Source: Nitrospinota bacterium
GTDB lineage: Bacteria; Nitrospirota; Nitrospiria; Nitrospirales; UBA8639
Assembly: GCA_022572725.1 (NCBI GenBank)
Contig: JACZVJ010000010.1
Location: 1-43,705, forward strand
DNA: 43,705 nucleotides
Direction of reading: 5' to 3'
Positions 14,600 through 24,068 of this stretch are shown one piece after another; the first letter of the stretch is position 1, and each line of letters begins with the position of its first letter. A model generated the notes under the pieces. It did no database searches and was not told the origin of the DNA. It saw only the letters and a list, made by a program, of their open reading frames with translations. The position numbers and the translations under genes were made by a program.

Positions 14600-14960
14600 T
14601 CCACCCGCATCCCATTCTCTCCTTTCCCTCTTCATGCAGATCCGTCTTCTCCTTCCTTGACCTCTCCAGGACCCCAGACTATACTTCGAGTCCGATGAAT
14701 TAGGCTTATACCTAAGTAGGCTGTTGAAAAAAAGCCGGCGTGGGGAAGGCCTATTTCTAAAACATGGGGGGTGTTCCCACTTTGATTTGGCTACCGCCTG
14801 TCTGCGGGCGGGCCCGCCCAGGCAGGTGTCGCGGAAGGCGTTGCAGGCAGGGGCTCATAAGGCCCTGTATTTTGGGGCCGTTCTGGAGGCGTGAACCCAT
14901 GGGAAAGCGGGGTGTTGGGGTTTTTCAACACCCTCCCAGGGTGTAGAGAAGAGCAAAAAC
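14600..14960. other. Intergenic region before the heme cluster
   Basis: About 120 bases without visible features are followed by the repeat at 14719-14937, which leaves only 23 bases before the hemX-like gene. The promoter of the large co-directional block must lie within or upstream of the repeat. Confidence 0.45.
14719..14937. repeat. Dispersed inverted-repeat element, copy B
   Basis: The left end GGCTGTTGAAAAA and right end TTTTTCAACACCCTCC are inverted relative to each other. Internally it contains a GC-rich hairpin (CTGTCTGCGGGCGGGCC / CCCGCCCAGGCAGG) and aligns with the element at 4304-4519 over most of its length. It lies directly in front of the hemX-hemA block. Confidence 0.7.
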
Positions 14961-15767
14961 ATGGCGGTCAATTTATATCAAGTCACAATGGGCTTGTATT
15001 TCGTGGGGACTGTGGTGTTCCTCATCCATCTTTTGAGGCGTTCTGAAGCGTTGTCCAAAGTGGGCCTGGCGATTGCTGCCTTGGGGTTCCTGACTCATAC
15101 CGTGGCCCTTGTCCTTCAAATCATTGCAGTCGAGAAGGTCCCCTTGGTCAGTTTTCACAAGGCGATGTCGTTTTTTTCCTGGTCTTTGATGTTGGTCTTT
15201 CTGGGAGTCGTCCTTCGATATCAGCTTTCCGTCCTTGGCACCTTTATTCTTCCCCTTGCATTCCTTTCTCTCCTCTCCACAGCCGTCATTCCGGTGGAAA
15301 ACCCCGTGCTGCACCCCGTATTTGATGCAGTCTGGATTCACGTCACACTCAGTATGTTGGGCACCGTGGGGTTTGCGATAGCCTTCGTCGCAGGCCTTAT
15401 GTACGTGATGCAGGACCGGCTGCTGAAATCAAAACAGTTTAATGTGTTGTATTTTAAGCTTCCCCCTTTGGATTTTCTGGACACCTTGAATCAGCGATCG
15501 ATTCTTTTAGGTTTTCCTTTTCTGACGCTTGGGATTCTCACCGGGGCCATTTCCGCCCAAGTCACCTGGGGATCCTACTTAAGCTGGAACCCTGAGCAAA
15601 CGTGGGCACTCGTCACCTGGGTGTTCTATCTGATTGTGCTCATGGGGCGAATGACGGTGGGATGGCGTGCCAAAAAGGCTGCTTATCTGACCATTGTTGG
15701 CTTTGCCGGAGTCCTGCTCACGTTTTTGGGAGTTGTCCTTAAGGGGCATGGTCCCCCAGTAAGCTGA
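14961..15767 (+). CDS. HemX/CcsA-like cytochrome c assembly membrane protein
   Basis: The product has 268 residues with about eight membrane segments and the tryptophan-rich heme-handling motif WGSYLSWNPEQTWALVTW (about residues 200-217), which marks the CcmC/CcsA/HemX superfamily. Members bind heme for cytochrome c maturation, or in HemX influence glutamyl-tRNA reductase levels. Its stop codon overlaps the hemA start by one base, which favours the HemX-type role, but sequence does not separate the two. It is the first gene of the tetrapyrrole block. Confidence 0.9.
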   Translation: MAVNLYQVTMGLYFVGTVVFLIHLLRRSEALSKVGLAIAALGFLTHTVALVLQIIAVEKVPLVSFHKAMSFFSWSLMLVFLGVVLRYQLSVLGTFILPLAFLSLLSTAVIPVENPVLHPVFDAVWIHVTLSMLGTVGFAIAFVAGLMYVMQDRLLKSKQFNVLYFKLPPLDFLDTLNQRSILLGFPFLTLGILTGAISAQVTWGSYLSWNPEQTWALVTWVFYLIVLMGRMTVGWRAKKAAYLTIVGFAGVLLTFLGVVLKGHGPPVS

Positions 15768-17188
15768 TGAACACCGTTGCGGTTGGACTGAGTCACAAAA
15801 CGGCGCCGGTTGAGCTTCGCGAGTTGCTGGCTGTGCCGGAAAGTCGGATGGGCGAGGCCCTCCACCGGCTGGTGGCTTACCCTCATGTCAAGGAAGCGAT
15901 GCTCTTGCAGACCTGCAACCGTGTTGAGGTCTATGCAATTGTTGATCAGGTAGAAAGTGGTTTTTCGGCTATTCAAGAGTTTTTTGTGGAGACGCACCTT
16001 TCTCTTTCACCGGACTGGCTTATTCCTCACCTTTACTGGCATGAGGGGGACCGAGCGATCACCCACCTGTTTCGAGTGGCATCCAGTTTGGATTCCATGG
16101 TGGTGGGAGAACCCCAGATCCTTGGCCAGGTCAAAGACGCCTTTCGGATTGCCCTAACGCATAATACCAGCGGGGTTATTTTGAATAAGCTCGTCCAAAA
16201 GGCAATTTCGGTGGCCAAGCGGGTGCGGACGGAGAGCCGGATTGCCGAGAATGCCGTCTCGGTCAGTTATGCAGCGGTTGAGTTGGCGAAAAAGGTATTT
16301 TCCAATTTATCCGCGAAAACCGTGCTGCTTGTTGGTGCTGGTGAAATGGCTAAATTAGCAGCTCAGCATTTGATCAATCACGGTGTCCATCAGGTCCTCA
16401 TTACCACCCGGGACGTGAGTCGAGGGAGTGCTTTGGCTGAGCGATTCAACGGGGTTCCGATTCCCTTTGAGGGATTTCGCGGAGAGTTATGGAAGGCGGA
16501 TATTGTGTTGTGCTCCACGGGGGCTTCCCATTATTTAATCAGGAGCGAAGATGTGCAACGAGCGGTGCGTGAACGGATGAATCGCCCCATCTTTTTAATT
16601 GATGTGTCAGTTCCCCGCAATATCGACCCCACCGTCCGCGATGTCGATAACGCCTTTCTGTTTGATATTGATGACCTTGAAATGCATGTGGAACAGAATC
16701 GAGAAGAACGGCGGCAGGAGGCTGTCAAAGCCGAAGAGATTGTCAGGGAAGAGGTTGGAGTTTTCCTGAAATGGGTCCGGTCGCTGGAAGCGACTCCTAC
16801 CATCGTAGCCTTGCGGAGGCGGGCGGAGCAGATTAAGGAGGCTGAGCTGGAAAAAGTCTTAGGCCGTCTCGTGAATCTTTCGTCCCAGGAGCGTTCCGCC
16901 GTTGAGGGACTTGCTTCAGCCATTGTCAATAAGCTGTTGCATGGCTCACTCGTGGCTTTGAAGTCGGCCGCTCAATCCTCGAATGGGTCTATCTACATTG
17001 AAGCCGCCCGGCAGTTTTATCACTTGGAGGAATTGGAGGTGTCGAAAGAGGTGAGCCCCACTGACGGGACTCCTAGGGCCGTGGGCAAGGTAGAAGGCTT
17101 GGATGGGGGAAATGACTCACAAGGGGTTAGCGCTCCTACCGAATCGGGATCGGACAAACATCCACGTGAAATGGCGGAAGGCCAGTGA
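15767..17188 (+). CDS. hemA: Glutamyl-tRNA reductase
   Basis: The product has 473 residues. It has the N-terminal GLSHKTAPVELRE, the catalytic Cys50 in LQTCNRVEVYA, the segment VASSLDSMVVGEPQILGQVK, the NADPH-binding VLLVGAGEMAKLAAQHL, and the C-terminal dimerisation helices. It reduces glutamyl-tRNA(Glu) to glutamate-1-semialdehyde, the committed step of the C5 heme pathway. The last 45 or so residues form a polar, low-complexity extension not needed for the fold. The start overlaps the upstream stop (TGATG), and the end overlaps a GTG start of the next gene (GTGA). Confidence 0.97.
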   Translation: MNTVAVGLSHKTAPVELRELLAVPESRMGEALHRLVAYPHVKEAMLLQTCNRVEVYAIVDQVESGFSAIQEFFVETHLSLSPDWLIPHLYWHEGDRAITHLFRVASSLDSMVVGEPQILGQVKDAFRIALTHNTSGVILNKLVQKAISVAKRVRTESRIAENAVSVSYAAVELAKKVFSNLSAKTVLLVGAGEMAKLAAQHLINHGVHQVLITTRDVSRGSALAERFNGVPIPFEGFRGELWKADIVLCSTGASHYLIRSEDVQRAVRERMNRPIFLIDVSVPRNIDPTVRDVDNAFLFDIDDLEMHVEQNREERRQEAVKAEEIVREEVGVFLKWVRSLEATPTIVALRRRAEQIKEAELEKVLGRLVNLSSQERSAVEGLASAIVNKLLHGSLVALKSAAQSSNGSIYIEAARQFYHLEELEVSKEVSPTDGTPRAVGKVEGLDGGNDSQGVSAPTESGSDKHPREMAEGQ

Positions 17189-17494
17189 GTCAATCTACGG
17201 TATCCACCATGCAAAACGGCCCGAAGTTGTTGACCTGTCCTCGCTGTCGCGATACCTATTCTTGGGTATGGCCCTCTGCCCGACTGTCCGCACTGTGGGT
17301 ATGACTATAAGGAAAGTAAGGGTAGTGGGTGGAGCGGACTTGTGTATTTGCCGGTCATTTTGGGAATTCTCACCTTCTTCATGACTGCTTCCTATTATCC
17401 GGGAATCCTCGGTGGGGGAGAGGTCCCATCGATTGCTTCTCAGCCGGGCCAGGGGCAACCCTACGAAAAATTGCCCGCGTCTCGCACGCCCTAA
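17185..17494 (+). pseudogene. Zinc-ribbon membrane protein gene with a +1 frameshift
   Basis: From GTG 17185 (overlapping the hemA stop, GGAAGG upstream) the frame gives LLTCPRCRDTYSW and then stops at TGA 17302. The next frame, open from 17234, gives GYGPLPDCPHCGYDYKES, then a membrane segment (VYLPVILGILTFFM) and a polar tail ending at TAA 17492. Joined, the two parts make one zinc ribbon CPRC-x(n)-CPHC plus a membrane helix, about 102 residues. One surplus base near 17255-17270 (for example in the run TTCTTGGG) explains the break. The CPRC and CPHC codons lie at 17236-17247 and 17285-17296. The gene lies exactly between hemA and hemC. Confidence 0.7.
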
Positions 17495-17546
17495 TCTTCT
17501 CTGCCTTTGCCATCATGAGGTTGAACAAGCCGAGAGAGGTCTCCTT

Positions 17547-18494
17547 GTGGGGATAGAGAATGGTCCTCGCTCATCGCTGGTGATTGGAACGCGTGGAAGT
17601 CGTCTGGCCACTTTGCAGGCTGAATGGGTTCAATCCCGCCTGAGAGAGCTGGCTCCTCACTTGTCAATCCGACTTCAGCGGATTCGAACCAGCGGGGATA
17701 AGATTGTCGATGTGCCCTTGGCCAAAATTGGCGGGAAAGGTCTGTTTGTCAAGGAAATTGAAGAAGCGCTTCTTCGGGGCGAAATCGACCTGGCAGTTCA
17801 TAGCATGAAGGATGTTCCTTCGGCATTACCCCAGGGGCTGGTGATTGTGTGCATTCCTGAGCGAGAAGATCCTCGTGACGTGCTCCTCAGCCGTGATGGC
17901 CTGGTTTTGGAAAAACTCAGGCTAGGGGCGGAGGTGGGGACCAGTAGTCTCCGCCGTCAGGCGCAGCTCCTTTCCTATCGTTCGGATCTTTCCATCCACA
18001 TGCTGCGGGGGAATCTTGATACCAGGCTGCGAAAACTGCAGGATGGAGAGTATGATGCGATTGTTCTGGCCGCGGCTGGCCTGAGGCGATTAGGGTGGAA
18101 TGGTCAGGTGACCGAATATTTGTCCCCTCAAGTCAGTCTGCCAGCGATTGGTCAGGGCGCCCTGGCTCTTGAAGGCCGGCAGGATGATTCCTTTGTCCAG
18201 GAATTGATTGGCCCCCTGGATCATCCCCACACTAGGGTGGCGGTAACGGCTGAACGAGCCTTTCTCGCACGGCTGGAGGGGGGGTGTCAGGTCCCTATTG
18301 GTGGGTATGCGGTCGTTCACGATCACACCCTGAGCTTAGACGGTTTAGTCGCCAGTGTGGACGGGAAACGGATGGTGCGTGATACCATCCGCGGTCCTGT
18401 ACAGGAAGCCCGTCAATTGGGACTGCAGTTGGCGGAGCGGCTGCTCGGAGCAGGGGGAGATTCCATTCTCAACGACATATACGGTCAAGCGTGA
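17547..18494 (+). CDS. hemC: Porphobilinogen deaminase (hydroxymethylbilane synthase)
   Basis: The product has 315 residues, the usual length. It has IGTRGSRLATLQA at the N-terminus, KIGGKGLFVKEIEEAL, HSMKDVPS, GTSSLRRQAQL, RGNLDTRL and the cofactor-attachment cysteine Cys247 in LEGGCQVPIG. It joins four porphobilinogen molecules into hydroxymethylbilane. The open frame extends 45 codons upstream, but those residues are unlike the family; GTG 17547 with GAGAGG about 8 bases before it fits. Its TGA overlaps the GTG start of the next gene. Confidence 0.95.
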   Translation: MGIENGPRSSLVIGTRGSRLATLQAEWVQSRLRELAPHLSIRLQRIRTSGDKIVDVPLAKIGGKGLFVKEIEEALLRGEIDLAVHSMKDVPSALPQGLVIVCIPEREDPRDVLLSRDGLVLEKLRLGAEVGTSSLRRQAQLLSYRSDLSIHMLRGNLDTRLRKLQDGEYDAIVLAAAGLRRLGWNGQVTEYLSPQVSLPAIGQGALALEGRQDDSFVQELIGPLDHPHTRVAVTAERAFLARLEGGCQVPIGGYAVVHDHTLSLDGLVASVDGKRMVRDTIRGPVQEARQLGLQLAERLLGAGGDSILNDIYGQA

Positions 18495-20035
18495 GCAAAG
18501 GTCCAGTGCGGGAAGGAAAGGTGTTTTTAGTTGGAGCGGGCCCTGGCGACCCTGGCCTGTTGACGCTTCGAGGCAAAGCCTGCCTTGAACAGGCCGATGT
18601 CGTTCTGTATGACAATTTGGCCAATCCTGTGTTGTTGGACTATGCGCCTCCTGAAGCCGAGCGTATTTATGTGGGCCGGTGCGGGCGAGGGGCCTATGTG
18701 CCGCAGGCGGAAATCAATCACCTCATCCTTGAAAAGGTTCGACAAGGAAAGCGAGTGGTTCGACTGAAGGGGGGGGATCCCTTTATCTTTGGACGAGGGG
18801 GGGAAGAAGCTGAAGTCGTGGCGGAACACGGCTTGGCTTTTGAGGTGGTGCCGGGTGTCACTTCCGCTATCGCGGTTCCGGCCTATGCAGGGATACCGGT
18901 GACTCATCGAACAATGGCATCCACCGTGGCCTTTGTCACGGGCCACGAGGATCCCGCTAAGGACGGGACCGTCCTTGAATGGCCCCGTTTAGCCTCAGCG
19001 GATGGGACGCTGGTTTTCTTGATGGGCCTGAAGAATCTCCCCACCATTGTCCATCGGCTCTTGGCTGAGGGCAAGCCGGAAGATACCCCCGTGGCCCTCA
19101 TTCGGTGGGGCAGTTACCCTCGCCAGCGCACGGTGGTCGGGACCTTGGCGGATATTGTGGAGCGGGGAGAAACAGAGCAAGTGGAACCCCCTACCGTGAT
19201 TGTCATTGGAAATGTCGTGCGGTTGCGGGAACGACTCAATTGGTTCGAGTCTCGGCCCTTGTTTGGGAAACGGATTCTTGTGACCAGAGCCCGCGACCAG
19301 GCTTCTGCTTTATCTGACCTTTTGGTGACGTATGGGGGTGAGCCGGTTGAGTGTCCTACTCTTGAAATCGTCCCACCTGCAAATTGGCAGGATTTGGATC
19401 ATGCCATTGATCATTTACACGAGTATCAATGGTTGGTTTTGACGAGTGTGAATGGAGTGCAAGCGTTCATGGTTCGACTTCAACGCAAGGGTCTGGACTT
19501 GCGCGCCCTCCATGGCTTGCGGGTATGTTGTATTGGACCAAGGACGGCAGGGGAAGTGGAGAAGTACGGGGTAAAACCAGACCTGGTCCCTTCAGAATTC
19601 CAGGCCGAAGGCCTTATTGAGGCGATGAAAATGGAAGGTGTGGCTGGTCAACGGGTTCTCATTCCTCGTGCGGCCCAAGCCCGGGAATTGTTGCCTGAGC
19701 AGTTGGCGGCCTTAGGAATGTCTGTTCACGTCGTCACGGCCTATCGATCAGTCGCACCTCAAGGGAAAGGCGAGAATATTAAAGAGTGGCTACGGCGTGG
19801 AGAGATTCATATCATTACTTTTGCCAGCTCCTCCACGGTTCGAAATTTTCGTCGTTTTTTTAAGAGCGGTGGGGAACTGAAGAAATTGACTCATGGGACT
19901 CTCATCGCCTGCATCGGGCCCATTACCGCTCAGACAGTCCAAGATATGGGCTTAACCGTGGATGTGGTTGCTTCAGAAAATACCATTCCCGCTCTAGTCG
20001 AAACCCTTGCCCAGTATATGCAACAATCTATATAG
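18491..20035 (+). CDS. cobA-hemD: Fused uroporphyrinogen-III C-methyltransferase / uroporphyrinogen-III synthase
   Basis: The product has 514 residues. Residues 1-250 or so are a SUMT-type methylase (VFLVGAGPGDPGLLT, RLKGGDPFIFGRGGEEAE, VVPGVTSAIAVPAYAGIPVTHR, LMGLKNL, PTVIVIGNVVRLR). Residues 255-514 are a uroporphyrinogen-III synthase domain (KRILVTRARDQASALSDLL, LVLTSVNGVQAF, CIGPRTAGEVEKYG, LIPRAAQARELLPEQL, ITFASSSTVRNF, IACIGPITAQT). The first domain methylates uroporphyrinogen III towards precorrin-2 and siroheme or heme d1; the second closes hydroxymethylbilane. The fusion is common in Nitrospirota, clostridia and others. The GTG start overlaps the hemC stop. Confidence 0.96.
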   Translation: MSKGPVREGKVFLVGAGPGDPGLLTLRGKACLEQADVVLYDNLANPVLLDYAPPEAERIYVGRCGRGAYVPQAEINHLILEKVRQGKRVVRLKGGDPFIFGRGGEEAEVVAEHGLAFEVVPGVTSAIAVPAYAGIPVTHRTMASTVAFVTGHEDPAKDGTVLEWPRLASADGTLVFLMGLKNLPTIVHRLLAEGKPEDTPVALIRWGSYPRQRTVVGTLADIVERGETEQVEPPTVIVIGNVVRLRERLNWFESRPLFGKRILVTRARDQASALSDLLVTYGGEPVECPTLEIVPPANWQDLDHAIDHLHEYQWLVLTSVNGVQAFMVRLQRKGLDLRALHGLRVCCIGPRTAGEVEKYGVKPDLVPSEFQAEGLIEAMKMEGVAGQRVLIPRAAQARELLPEQLAALGMSVHVVTAYRSVAPQGKGENIKEWLRRGEIHIITFASSSTVRNFRRFFKSGGELKKLTHGTLIACIGPITAQTVQDMGLTVDVVASENTIPALVETLAQYMQQSI

Positions 20036-20148
20036 ATGGGTGGGAGGGGAAGAATGATTTGGGTCAGGCACATTTTCCCAAGGGTGAGTAAGCCAAAGGC
20101 TCGCTCGCAGGGGTGTGTGCCTTTACATTGTGAGCGGAGGAGACAAGC

Positions 20149-20541
20149 ATGGTCCCGGTAAAGTCTTTTATGGTTCCCGCTGAGAAATTTGTGAAGGTGG
20201 ATCGTGATGTCAACGTTCGGACCGCTGCGGAGGCCATGCGTGAAAATGGGGTCGGCAGCGTGTTCGTGACCAGAGAAGGATCTATCATTGGAATCTTGAC
20301 CGATACGGATTTGGTCCGCCGGCTTGTGGCGGTGGGGTCTGACCCGAACCAAACCACGGTGGAACAAATCATGTCGGCTCCTATCCTGATGATTGAGGAG
20401 AACAAGACCCTTCTTGATGCGAACGACCTGATGGCCAGGGAACACATCCGACATCTGGGCATCTCCAAGGATGGGAAATTGGTAGGAATGATTTCCGTGC
20501 GAGACCTTGTGGTTTTTTTGACGAACCTTCCCAGGAAATAA
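20149..20541 (+). CDS. Stand-alone CBS-domain pair protein
   Basis: The product has 130 residues consisting of two CBS motifs (about 1-65 and 66-130) and nothing else. The characteristic strings AAEAMRENGVGSVFVT..G..IGILTDTDLVRRLV and LMAREHIRHLGISKDGKLVGMISVRDLV are clear. Such proteins bind adenine nucleotides and act as energy sensors or regulators of partner enzymes. It lies between cobA-hemD and hemB, so a link to tetrapyrrole synthesis is possible but unproven. GGAGG lies 8 bases before the ATG. Confidence 0.9.
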   Translation: MVPVKSFMVPAEKFVKVDRDVNVRTAAEAMRENGVGSVFVTREGSIIGILTDTDLVRRLVAVGSDPNQTTVEQIMSAPILMIEENKTLLDANDLMAREHIRHLGISKDGKLVGMISVRDLVVFLTNLPRK

Positions 20542-20675
20542 TTCAGGTAACGGTGTACGGCGAGGCTTCCCCCACCGACGGATCCTGTGCGATTTCTTGA
20601 TCGCCTCCACCCGACAATCACGATGGATACCCCGACCACAATGGTGGACATGCAAGAAAGGGCCGTGTAGGAGGT

Positions 20676-21659
20676 ATGGCATTCCCGCGTCATAGAATGC
20701 GGCGCCTGCGCCAAGAGGAGTCTCTCCGTCGAATGATGCGGGAAACGGAGCTTTCTCCTGCCGATCTCATCTATCCCCTGTTTGTCATGGAAGGGGAAGA
20801 TCGGAAGGAGCCTATCCTTTCCATGCCCGGGCAATTTCGATGGTCGATCGACCTCCTGGTGAAAGAGGCTGCTGAAGCTCATTTATTGGGAATCCCCGCG
20901 GTAATTTTGTTTGGAATTCCCGACCGTAAAGATGAACGGGGGACTCCCGCGTATGATCCTGATGGGGTTGTTCAGCGGGCTGTTCGAACCATCAAGGATC
21001 GAGTGCCGGACCTCCTCGTGATCACCGATGTCTGTATTGATGAATATACCACCCACGGTCATTGTGGGATTGTCAAGGACGGTCGCATTCACAACGATGA
21101 GACCCTTGACTGTCTTCGGCTGATGGCACGGACACATGCTCAGGCCGGGGCTAATATGGTTGCACCCTCCGATATGATGGACGGTCGCGTGGCGGCGATT
21201 CGGGATGAACTTGATCAAGCGGGCTTTTCCGACATCCCGATCATGGCCTATGCGGCGAAATACGCCTCCTCCCTCTACGCGCCCTTCCGAGAGGCGGTCG
21301 CCTCGAGTCCAGCCTTCGGCGATCGCCGATCCTATCAAATGGATCCGGCCAATGCCCGTGAAGCCTTACGGGAAATAGAATTGGATATTGAGGAGGGCGC
21401 CGACATCGTGATGGTCAAGCCCGCCTTGCCGTACTTGGATATCATTGCCCGATCACGGTCGCAGGTATCAATCCCGATCGCTGCGTATCAAGTGAGTGGT
21501 GAGTACAGCATGATTAAAGCCGCTGCACAACTCGGCTGGCTTGATGAGCCGAAGGTCATGATGGAAACCTTACTTTCCATCAAACGAGCAGGGGCTGATG
21601 TTGTTTTGACCTATTTTGCCAAGGAGGCCGCCAAGCTTTTAATTAACTCATACCCATGA
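20676..21659 (+). CDS. hemB: Delta-aminolevulinic acid dehydratase (porphobilinogen synthase)
   Basis: The product has 327 residues. It has the N-terminal [16 protein letters not shown], the catalytic lysines in [13 protein letters not shown] and [11 protein letters not shown], and the metal-site loop [14 protein letters not shown]. In that loop Cys120 and Cys130 are kept but the middle ligand is Asp122 in place of cysteine, a mixed site. The enzyme condenses two 5-aminolevulinate molecules to porphobilinogen. AGGAGG at 20669-20674 is only one base from the ATG at 20676, which is unusually close; the next in-frame ATG is 20697. The stop overlaps the ribF start (ATGA). Confidence 0.96.
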   Translation: MAFPRHRMRRLRQEESLRRMMRETELSPADLIYPLFVMEGEDRKEPILSMPGQFRWSIDLLVKEAAEAHLLGIPAVILFGIPDRKDERGTPAYDPDGVVQRAVRTIKDRVPDLLVITDVCIDEYTTHGHCGIVKDGRIHNDETLDCLRLMARTHAQAGANMVAPSDMMDGRVAAIRDELDQAGFSDIPIMAYAAKYASSLYAPFREAVASSPAFGDRRSYQMDPANAREALREIELDIEEGADIVMVKPALPYLDIIARSRSQVSIPIAAYQVSGEYSMIKAAAQLGWLDEPKVMMETLLSIKRAGADVVLTYFAKEAAKLLINSYP

Positions 21660-22633
21660 AGATCACTCGAGGTCTCTCCAATACTTCATTGGCTCACCAT
21701 CCGGTATTGACCATTGGAAATTTTGATGGTCAGCACCTTGGTCACCTCGCGTTGCTGAGCGTCGTAGTGGAATCGGCTCGATCGCGAGGCGGAATTCCCA
21801 TGGTGTTGACCTTCGATCCCCATCCGACCCAGATCCTCAAGCCCGAAATCGATCTCCAGTTCCTCACAACCCTTGACCAAAAGCTGGTCTGGTTTGAGGA
21901 AGTGGGGATTGAGCACGTGGTGATTTTGGAGTTTACCCGAGCGTTTGCTGAGTTCACCCCTGAGCAATTTGTGTTGAAGATCCTGCGAGATGGAATTGGC
22001 GTTCGGGATCTGTATGTTGGAGAGCATTTCGTATTCGGGAAGGGGCGAGCTGGGCGCATGAGCGATCTCGTTCGGCTTGGATCACAAGCTCATTTTCGCG
22101 TCCACGCGGTTTCTCCACTTTCTCTTGACGGTGAAGTGGTGAGTTCAACCCGTATTCGAAGATTGCTCCAAGCAGGAAAAGTGAAAGAGGCATCACAATA
22201 TCTGGGACGATTTTACTCGCTAACTGGAACGGTGGTTGAAGGAAACCATCGGGGGAAAAAGCTGGGGTATCCAACTGCCAATCTCCGGCTTCCCCTAGGT
22301 CGGGCTATACCGGCTGATGGAGTGTATGTCACCACCGCTCGGTTGAAGCAAAAGGCCTTCGACTCGATTTCCTATATTGGCACGAGGCCTACTTTTGGGC
22401 CCGGGGAAAGACTCCTCGAGGTGCATTTTCTCGATGAAGCCTGCTCACTCTACGGGGAGGAAATCCAGGTGAGCTTCCACGAACGCCTTCGGGGTGACCA
22501 GACATTCGCTACGCCGGAAGAACTTGCTGCCAGGATAACGTTAGACGTGGATCTAGCCCGTAAAACGCTGAGGGCTGGTCCATCTCTTTCCCAACAAGGC
22601 CGGGTGGAGGTTTCGACCAAGGCCGCTGGATAA
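21656..22633 (+). CDS. ribF: Bifunctional riboflavin kinase / FAD synthetase
   Basis: The product has 325 residues. The N-terminal nucleotidyltransferase domain has [10 protein letters not shown] (21-30), LTFDPHP and [13 protein letters not shown]. The C-terminal flavokinase domain, from about residue 190, has [18 protein letters not shown] and YIGTRPTFG....LEVHFLD. It converts riboflavin to FMN and then FAD. The ATG overlaps the hemB stop by four bases. It is followed after 4 bases by tilS. Confidence 0.96.
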   Translation: MKITRGLSNTSLAHHPVLTIGNFDGQHLGHLALLSVVVESARSRGGIPMVLTFDPHPTQILKPEIDLQFLTTLDQKLVWFEEVGIEHVVILEFTRAFAEFTPEQFVLKILRDGIGVRDLYVGEHFVFGKGRAGRMSDLVRLGSQAHFRVHAVSPLSLDGEVVSSTRIRRLLQAGKVKEASQYLGRFYSLTGTVVEGNHRGKKLGYPTANLRLPLGRAIPADGVYVTTARLKQKAFDSISYIGTRPTFGPGERLLEVHFLDEACSLYGEEIQVSFHERLRGDQTFATPEELAARITLDVDLARKTLRAGPSLSQQGRVEVSTKAAG

Positions 22634-22637
22634 CACC

Positions 22638-24068
22638 GTGAATTCTCCTGCCTTGTTTGAACGAAAGGTGCTGAAATGGGCCCGGGACCGGAGCCTGATT
22701 GTGCCCGGGGACCACGTGGTGGTCGCCGTATCAGGTGGTCCGGACTCTGTCGCACTCCTTCTGCTATTTCAATCCTGGCGGAAAGCGTTGAATCTCACTC
22801 TTTGGGTGGGTCACATCAACCATGGGTTAAGAGGAAAGGAGTCGGAGGAGGATGCCGAGTTTGTCGCTGAACTATGCGACCAGATTGAAGTGCCATTCAT
22901 CCAAAAGCGGCTGGCGTTAGGCCGTTCCCATAGCCAGCAAAAGGGGTTGTCTTTGCAAGCCCTGGCCCGCGAGGGACGGTATAAGGCTCTGATGGAGACT
23001 GGGAAGGAATGTAGAGCAACAAAAATTGCGCTAGGGCACACCAGGGATGATCAGGCCGAAACGGTCATGATGTGGATGCTTCGGGGATGTGGTGCAGCCG
23101 GATTGGCCGGGATGCAGCCACTTCGCTCCCCACATTTCATTCGCCCTCTATTGCAGGTTAGCCGCCCCGAGATTTTGTCGTACCTGACGGCAAAGGGTTG
23201 GGGGTACCGAGAGGACTCAAGCAATCTTTCGCCAGTTTACCTTCGAAATCGAATCCGTCAGGAGTTGCTCCCGGTACTCAAGCGATTTAATCCGGGTATT
23301 GTGCGGGTGCTTTCGCGACAAGCCGAGATCCTACGAGAGGAAACGGAATATCTGGATCTGTTGGCTCGGGAAGCACGAATCTCAGTGACCCAGGATGAGA
23401 CCGAGCAGAGGATTATCTTGAGCAGTTCCGGCCTTCTCGGGTTGCCACTGTCTCTTCGGCGGCGAGTCATCTTAATGACCATCCAACAAGTGGCTCAGAA
23501 GTCTACCAGGCCAAGGTTTGATATGGTGGAAACGGTGGTGGAACGGATTGTCAAGGGACAGTCGGGGTCATCCGTTCAGGTAGGGGGGGTCATCGTTGCT
23601 CGAGAATATGAAGAGATTCGTTTCCAATCGTTAAGTAGCGGCCAGGAAGCGGCTGAACCCGTCAGAAGGCCGGAATTGGCTTTTCCGATTCCTTCCATCC
23701 TGACCTGGCCTCCAACCGGCCAAACCATTGAAGGTCACACTATGCTTTCTGCTAAGGTTTCCTTTTCCCACACCCCTGATATTGAGTATTTTGATGCATC
23801 ATCATTTACGAAAGAACTCATAGTTCGATCTTGGAAAGCCGGTGATTATTTTTTTCCATTAGGCTTAGAGGGTAAACGGAAAAAAATCCAAGATTTTTTT
23901 TCCGATATCAAACTGAGTCAGTCTAAGCGAAAAATGGTCCCGTTGCTGGTCGCCCCTGAGGGGATCCTTTGGGTGGGAGGCTATCGGGCTGATCATCGGT
24001 TTCGGGTGAGGAGGTCAACCCAAGAGGTCTTGATGACTCGGATTAGCCAAAATCCCCACTCGAAGTAA
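22638..24068 (+). CDS. tilS: tRNA(Ile)-lysidine synthase
   Basis: The product has 476 residues. The ATP pyrophosphatase loop SGGPDS lies at 32-37; HINHGLRG, GHTRDDQAETVMM, RPLLQVSRPEI and the tRNA-recognition segment LRNRIRQELLP follow. The C-terminal domain has RSWKAGDYFFPLG..GKRKKIQDFFSD. The enzyme modifies C34 of tRNA(Ile) with lysine so that it reads AUA; it is essential in most bacteria. The start is GTG, 4 bases after the ribF stop, so translation is probably coupled. Confidence 0.96.
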   Translation: MNSPALFERKVLKWARDRSLIVPGDHVVVAVSGGPDSVALLLLFQSWRKALNLTLWVGHINHGLRGKESEEDAEFVAELCDQIEVPFIQKRLALGRSHSQQKGLSLQALAREGRYKALMETGKECRATKIALGHTRDDQAETVMMWMLRGCGAAGLAGMQPLRSPHFIRPLLQVSRPEILSYLTAKGWGYREDSSNLSPVYLRNRIRQELLPVLKRFNPGIVRVLSRQAEILREETEYLDLLAREARISVTQDETEQRIILSSSGLLGLPLSLRRRVILMTIQQVAQKSTRPRFDMVETVVERIVKGQSGSSVQVGGVIVAREYEEIRFQSLSSGQEAAEPVRRPELAFPIPSILTWPPTGQTIEGHTMLSAKVSFSHTPDIEYFDASSFTKELIVRSWKAGDYFFPLGLEGKRKKIQDFFSDIKLSQSKRKMVPLLVAPEGILWVGGYRADHRFRVRRSTQEVLMTRISQNPHSK

